Under the pieces are notes generated by a model that was not told the origin of the DNA, searched no databases, and saw only the letters and a program-made list of their open reading frames with translations. From NCBI GenBank assembly GCA_039111635.1, contig JBCAQO010000012.1, positions 1,612,001 to 1,676,000 of the forward strand: a stretch of DNA of 64,000 nucleotides, given 5' to 3'. The position numbers and the translations under genes were made by a program. This DNA comes from Heterobasidion occidentale (Eukaryota > Basidiomycota > Agaricomycetes > Russulales > Bondarzewiaceae). This document shows positions 58,734 to 64,000 of this stretch, in pieces. Within the stretch, counting starts at the first letter, position 1. The number at the start of each line of letters is the position of its first letter.

Positions 58734-59224
58734 TGTCCGTGCGGCCACGAGGTTAGCGAGCTTCCCTCCTGGATTCGCACCTCTTGCTTTGGTATGTTTT
58801 ATGGATCTTTCAATTCGAGACTAAGGATCTGCGAGTAGCCTTCAATGGTTTAATTGTGTACTTGTTGATATTTAATTATGTTACTATCTATTTATAATGC
58901 GCTTTAATAACCCATATTTGATTGAAATCTCCTTTGAATGTGAGCTGAATATACTGCGAATATACCGACGGCCTGAGGACATTCAAGATATATTACAGGT
59001 ATATCGAGACATTACCTTCAATTGACCTTCAATCAACCGAGGGTGGCTTTGGGTTTATTCGTGGTATTTTTCGGGTATATTGCTAATATACCCCAAATGT
59101 ACCCGGGCGATATTCGGGGCAATGTCCGGTGATGTGGCTGGCTGGCTGTCTTGCCACTGTCCATCAATAACAACCTTTCCCTGAACACTCGCTCTCTCAC
59201 CCTCATCGTGTCCCTCGCCTGAAA
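58734..59224. repeat. AT-rich 3' flank with TATAC-type palindromes
   Basis: 58940-59130 repeats words such as gaatatac, ggtatat and tatacc. It includes a perfect hairpin, gggtatatt-gct-aatataccc, at 59073-59093. It may be a decayed short element or a transcription-end region; no coding signs. Confidence 0.45.
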
Positions 59225-59459
59225 CAACAGCTCGCGCTTCAGCACCTCGAACCCGCACACGCGCACAATCAACCGACAGGAGCTCAACCTGAGAAGCACG
59301 CGCTTCCAAAGACACTGGCGGCGGATTTGCAGCTTGGGCCGCACACTCTGCTCGGCTTGGAGTCTGACGGCCAGCCTGAAAACGCGCGAGCTCTATGGCT
59401 GTGGGCGGAAGAGGTAAATGCACTCCGCACCTCGCGCAAGCGCATGGCCTTGCAGGTAC
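59225..59459 (+). other. Possible orphan exon
   Basis: One plus-strand frame stays open from about 59222 (LKQQLALQHLEPAHAHNQPT) to VNALRTSRKRMALQ, directly followed by a good donor (gtacgta). GC3 is higher than in the surroundings. I found no partner exons and recognise no family, so it may be a gene relic. Confidence 0.25.
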
Positions 59460-60481
59460 GTATCGCAGGGTTGTACATTAGTTGGCGGCATACCGATCAA
59501 TAACTACAGTTGCGCGAGGTGCGTACCTGTTGTTCAGATCGTAGACGGAACGTGTTGCATCGCGATCGAGTCAGCGAACCGAAGCCATTGTCCCCGCAAG
59601 CGGGAACAGCAACCCAGACACCTTTATCGCGTAGCGAGCCGCCATGATCCTGCTCGTTGATCGGATCTTGGCTTATGGAGCGGACTTGAGAATGACAACT
59701 TCTAGGAAAAGACATATCAGCCGACATCAGCTGAGCTATGATCACATATTCACGAGACCGAACGGCTGTCTTCTCTTCAGGACAGCAGACTACGCCTATC
59801 CCACTCGGCCGAAGGATACTGTGCGACCTTCAGTCTGTGATTTTCTGACCCCTCTATTCATGGCTATCTAGCCGGCCTGAGGGAAAGATTGGTCTTGATA
59901 GGTATCATCAAGTCTCTCCCAAATGTTCTGTCCTGCGTGCGTATATTATTCTCAATTTTCGGATCCTTACGCCTGTCTCATCAGACGCAAGCACGAGGAT
60001 TGAGATCAAGACCGTGCGCGCGCTCAGATCGCACGTTGATCATATGCGCCATCAGGAACTGCCTTCTGTGCCGTCCTGTCTGCCTTGCCGCATGGAAGCT
60101 CTACCGAGATCAAGGCATATTGTGCCATTCGCCCGTGCCCATCTTGAAGTCTCTTTCTGATTTTGATTATCGAACATCTTGCCCTGAGGCACATCACAAA
60201 ATTCAGATGTCCTCCCTGCATCGGTTTGTCAAGCCTGGTTGCTTCCCATCAACTACAGTGTTTAGTGCCGCAAGGCTCCGGGATCCAAGTGTCACTTACA
60301 CGTCGTTTGGTACTTCTTGCATTCTTCTACCCTTCTATACTCAAGCGGCCCTCGTTGCTGAATGCAGATAGATGGGCTCAGGTATAGCGTATACACGAAA
60401 ACATTGACCCGTCATATCACCAGATACTATCCATTTTCTGCTAGTAACCGAGACCTTCCGGCACGAACCCTTGTTCTCATC
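59460..60481. other. Intergenic, no supported gene
   Basis: The 160-codon plus frame at 59889-60371 has no family resemblance, contains many Cys and Ser typical of random frames, and is antisense to nothing recognisable. Confidence 0.3.
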
Positions 60482-62243
60482 AGTCAAACGGAAGCGGAAA
60501 TCTTTGAAGAGACTCCTGATACACCTGCTGTAAATTCAGGACCATATATCCTTGAGGTAGATAGGTCGTCGGGGTGAATGATCTGTTATGCCAGCCAATG
60601 AGGATGATTGAATGCATGGAGATATGTGTTACGCACCGTATCTAGCCATCTTGGAATGATGAGTCGCATTTTCGCTATTCTCGACAACTCTCCCGATCGA
60701 GCTGCCCACAACAGCTGGTTCTGTTCGTGTGTGGACATCACAGGGTCCAAAAGAGATGCCATCCATTCGTCTTCCGAATCGACGGACATTTGAGAAGTTC
60801 TGCTGCTCTCTTCGTCCCAATCAAGGTCATGGGGGACAAACGAGGGCCATAAGACACCGTCCCAGAGCGATCCCATGATGAATGCGTGTTTCTGAAGGGC
60901 GAAAAGCGACAACGCAGCCCGCACATTACAAAGGATCGGAGATTCGCCTCGTGTTTTGGGACGTGTAATCCCCGTCATGGGGATACGGTCTACCACGTAC
61001 GAGAGGAACGAGAATGACGAGGTCTTTGCGCGAGAATCCAAGAATGGAATGTGAGCGACGATGGTGAGCCCATCTGCATCATATAAGATACCAAACTGTA
61101 TGAACCACGCCGGCAGAGCGTTTGTGGATTGACAATGTTGCAAAGAGGACTTGAAACCTCGAACGTTCTGCTTGCATCTGAGATGCCAGTTCATCAAATG
61201 CGCCTTGATATTCGGCTCGACCGTGTGTGCCAGGTCCCGTATCGCTTGACCAGGAGCGGTTGAGGGTGTCGAAGGCTGATGTGTGGGCCATCGAGCGGGC
61301 CCTTTCATTCCGACCAAAAGCGCTGGGTGAGCTAGACTAGCCTTTATCGTATGTTCATGCCCTGGGAATGGGAAAGCGACTGCATTGAGTAGAAGACCAA
61401 ATCTTCCTGATGTTGTCGGAGCGTGGTCAGCTATCTCTGGGGGAAATTCGGACTCAAAATTGCTGCTTTGACTTAGCCCGAAATTCATCAAGATGTGCAG
61501 AGACCTCCCACCTGATTACAGAGCACCCCGGAGTCATTGTGAAGAAATTAGGGACTATGAATGCCGCACTGTCTTCATCCCCTGGATATGTAGCTACGTC
61601 TGCAAAGAAAGACATTGAGCATGAAGCATCAAGTGGCAGCGCTTCAAACATTTTGACTTTTGCATAAGCGGAGAATGTGGCCAATGGAGGTCTATGGAGA
61701 AGAAAATCCGGCGCAAAGGATGTCATGTTGTCATGTCTATCGGTGACTTCACTTGCTGAAAGAAAGGAGATATGTTTCTCGATCGCGTGCATCCAATACA
61801 TAAGAGCGCGAGAGCGCATGATGCTACGCATGGACCATGTCCGAGTTGGATCGTTCTTTGACTAGAAACTCGCCATTGGTCAGTATCTACTCATAGTCTG
61901 GAGATATGATTCAGCAACCGACCTTGAACCATTCTGCTGGAATACCAAGAGCGTGAGGTTGAACGGAGGCCCAGCTCGCTTTGAAGTCGTCAATAAATTT
62001 GAGCTGGTGAGCGCATGCCTCCATGACATCCGACTCCATTGTTGAGGTATTATCGATATACTTCCATGCTCTGAGGCAAGCAGATAATTGCGGGTCAGTG
62101 TGCTTCAACGGTTATGGCATACACACGAGTAATCGTAGCACTCACGTTGACTCAGCTGGAGGAAACGAGGAGGCAATGCCGCTACCCCGACACAGCTCAG
62201 AGAAATTGATATGATCTAGACTTCCTGAGAAAGTGTCTTCCAT
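60482..62243 (-). CDS. Uncharacterised basidiomycete protein
   Basis: The ATG at 62243 begins MEDTFSGSLDHINFSELCRG, spliced to an exon with LSACLRAWKYIDNTSTMESD and PHALGIPAEWFK. Next comes a long exon (MYWMHAIEKHISFLSASEVT to GCSVIRWE), then, after a short intron near 61455-61495, SNFESEFPPEIADHAPTTSG to RLIIPRWLDT. The likely last exon is YMVLNLQQVYQESLQRFPLP, ending near 60482. The protein is soluble-looking and about 480-500 residues. I recognise no domain. It shares a 201-base promoter with 62445-63913. Exon limits at both ends are approximate. Confidence 0.55.
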
Positions 62244-62444
62244 GCTGATACAGGTTGTTGGTGACGTAGTCCGAGTCTGAAGCCTAAGTAGTGGTCAGCT
62301 CGAAACTCGACTCGGACCAGCCATATTAGTACTGCCACCGTTTCCCACGCCGAAGGTATCTCTAACACACCTTCGGTTATCGTCATCATGGTATATAAGC
62401 CCCAGTTGCGACGCGACTAGTGAATACGTGCTACTATTCTTTCG
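62244..62444. promoter_or_regulatory. Bidirectional promoter
   Basis: Only 201 bases separate two divergent start codons. The interval holds TATATAAG at 62392-62399, 46 bases before the plus-strand ATG, and a palindrome CGAAGGT-11-ACCTTCG at 62351-62375 that could bind a dimeric regulator of both genes. Confidence 0.5.
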
Positions 62445-63913
62445 ATGAGCGTACCCCTTGACACTCATTCACAGGAAGCAGTCTTTTCAGAGGACCTATT
62501 GTCGTGGCTCACCCGCTTTAGCATGGAGCCCGAGTCAGGTTCTAGTTGGGCCACTTCAATAACGTCCTTGAATTTACAGTGCGTTCATGCATTCTTCTTT
62601 CCTTTCATCGGTAGACTAATGTATGTGGACAAGCTCACTCATGCCTGGTCCACATCGGTGGGTGATTGCAAGGCGTGATAGCGGCGGGTCTCCTTTCGGA
62701 GGCACTATCGAAGCTATTGTAGAAACTATCAATTCGCATAGACCGTCAACCCTCCTTCCTCTCTACGTTCCAGAAGACTGGGAGGTACGATTATCAGATT
62801 TGTTTCAGTACGAGTTTACAATCATGCCATACTTAGAGCTCCCCTGATTCCTCTGATGTCAACGCGGCCGTGAAGACTGCGTTGTGCTCATATTTCCACT
62901 GTCCGGAGTTCGTGGAAGATCCCGAAGACTTTCCTCTCGCTTTCAAGCCTAGGTCGTATTTTGAGAATATTCTATATCCCTTGCCGAACGTGACCCTACA
63001 CACGAGATTCGGAACCCAGACAAGGCACACCATAGCATCGAGTGGATCATCTGGAAGCTGTTGTCCAAGCATGCTACAAGCATGTATACACGCTACGATA
63101 AACTCTCTCCAGCTCTCGCTCTTGATCACATTCTGTCCTCTGTCTGTCATCAGATTCACGGTTGCGAGGTAGTGAGGTCCGTCTTTGCCGCGTCATCTGC
63201 TACGTGCTGTTCGACTCACGTATGGGTTGCAGGTCTACACCCATCCCTTATCCTCGATACTGCGCGTTAGCAGGGTCGTCGATGCAACCCGATCATGCTT
63301 GTCGACCGTCAAATTTACGGAGAGGACTTCCTGGTGGATTTTCACCAGTCATTTTTGCTGCCATCCACGTCGATCGTGTTTTCCCGTTGCTGGAACACGA
63401 GGTTATGAATTTTCCTCCCAATCCGGAACCAGCGCAGCTCAACAGATCGCAGGATGTGGTGGAGCTTGCCAATATATTCACGCCCTCTCTGCAGCTCTTA
63501 GTGATGTATCTCATGAAGAAATATCGCGTTGCCGATGGTGAGGGGCAGTCTGAGTGGAATGTGTGTGCCGTTTTCTTTCACTTTTTTTCTATTGCTCACC
63601 GCTTCTCTCACAGCCGCTAGCCAGTCTTAGAAAATTTCGATTGATTCCTGAAAGGCTGTTCTTCTATGGGATTGTTTATGCGGGATTCGACTTTATCCTC
63701 TATGAGTTTTTCCCTCGGTACGTTGTCACGCCCTCCAGGGATATCAAATGGGGATTCTGCTGCTACGAATCTCTCGTTTTTGAGGCGTGGTACACTAGGG
63801 GTTATCCATACTCTCAACTCGAAGTTATGAACACGCTGCTCAGGGTTCAACGACACACTCAGGAACTTGCGGAGATGATCTTTCCCGAGATATCCGAACT
63901 TTTAGGGCGATGA
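62445..63913 (+). CDS. Uncharacterised basidiomycete protein
   Basis: First exon MSVPLDTHSQEAVFSEDLLS to about 62579. Later segments are RRDSGGSPFGGTIEAIVETI to YVPEDWE, AAVKTALCSYFHCPEFVEDP to NILYPLPNVTLH, IEWIIWKLLSKHATSMYTRY, YGEDFLVDFHQSFLLP, VFPLLEHEVMNFPPNPEPAQ to GQSEWN, and a final exon PLASLRKFRLIPERLFFYGI to EISELLGR with the stop at 63911-63913. The joints near 63005 (NVTLH to PDKAHHSIEW) and 63380 (DFHQSFLL to VFPLLEH) change frame without a clean intron, so a frameshift or a decaying gene is possible. No domain is recognised. Confidence 0.45.
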
Positions 63914-64000
63914 TTCTATATGATTTCTGAAGATAGGGTTTTATACCGTCTAGAATATGCAAGTGTATGCTTATACTAGATGCAGAAATTGCTGTACAAT

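Noticed and set aside
59889..60371. 160-codon plus-strand frame
   Set aside because: No family resemblance, Cys/Ser-rich as random frames are, and no supporting splice structure.

Overview
The window looks like genomic DNA of a wood-decay type basidiomycete (Agaricomycetes, probably Polyporales; inference). The evidence is many short GT-AG introns of about 50-60 bases, families largely confined to Agaricomycetes (DUF6534 and DUF6533 type membrane proteins), a chromodomain-type Ty3/Gypsy LTR retrotransposon, and GC-rich housekeeping genes set in AT-richer accessory DNA. There are no bacterial features and no CRISPR array.

Layout. 1-14.3 kb holds a head-to-tail family of four DUF6534 genes (A 968-2926, B 4267-6270, C 7792-9872, D 12214-14307) plus a 3' relic near 3.5 kb. 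I spliced them by hand by comparing the copies. Each has 18-19 exons, including micro-exons of 10, 14, 16 and 18 bases that no simple ORF scan shows. A splices to a clean 326-residue frame, C is intact with an altered tail, D has lost one splice acceptor, and B is a pseudogene. From 14.3 to 19 kb I see no convincing gene. 19.1-20.9 kb is a MEP/AMT ammonium transporter (six exons, 484 aa) behind GATA-type sites. 23.1-24.4 kb is a mitochondrially targeted helical-repeat-like protein.

25.7-40.7 kb is an accessory cluster. A module made of a DUF6533 membrane-protein gene and a convergent FAD monooxygenase gene is duplicated in tandem. The first copy of the monooxygenase is truncated, the second (34573-36735, minus) is nearly complete, and a further phenol-hydroxylase-family monooxygenase (38029-40718, plus) diverges from it. 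41.4-44.2 kb is an AT-rich, lineage-specific minus-strand gene.

45021-55790 is one 10.8-kb LTR retrotransposon lying on the minus strand. It has 600/604-base LTRs, CTCTG target duplications, a self-priming type primer site, gag, pol with a chromodomain, an extra 3' ORF with its own TATA box, and a long 3' noncoding tract with at least 13 TAGTTTA-led hairpins whose stems co-vary. That tract is the most unusual structure in the window. The coding part carries three in-frame TGA codons and several frameshifts although the LTRs are almost identical.

The element sits about 0.5 kb upstream of a GC-rich TRM44 tRNA methyltransferase gene (56285-58733). The right end holds two uncharacterised genes, 60482-62243 (minus) and 62445-63913 (plus), divergent from a 201-base shared promoter.

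All splice models are hand-derived from splice signals, reading phase and paralogue comparison. They are not supported by transcripts. Family names are from memory of protein motifs; no database search was run.
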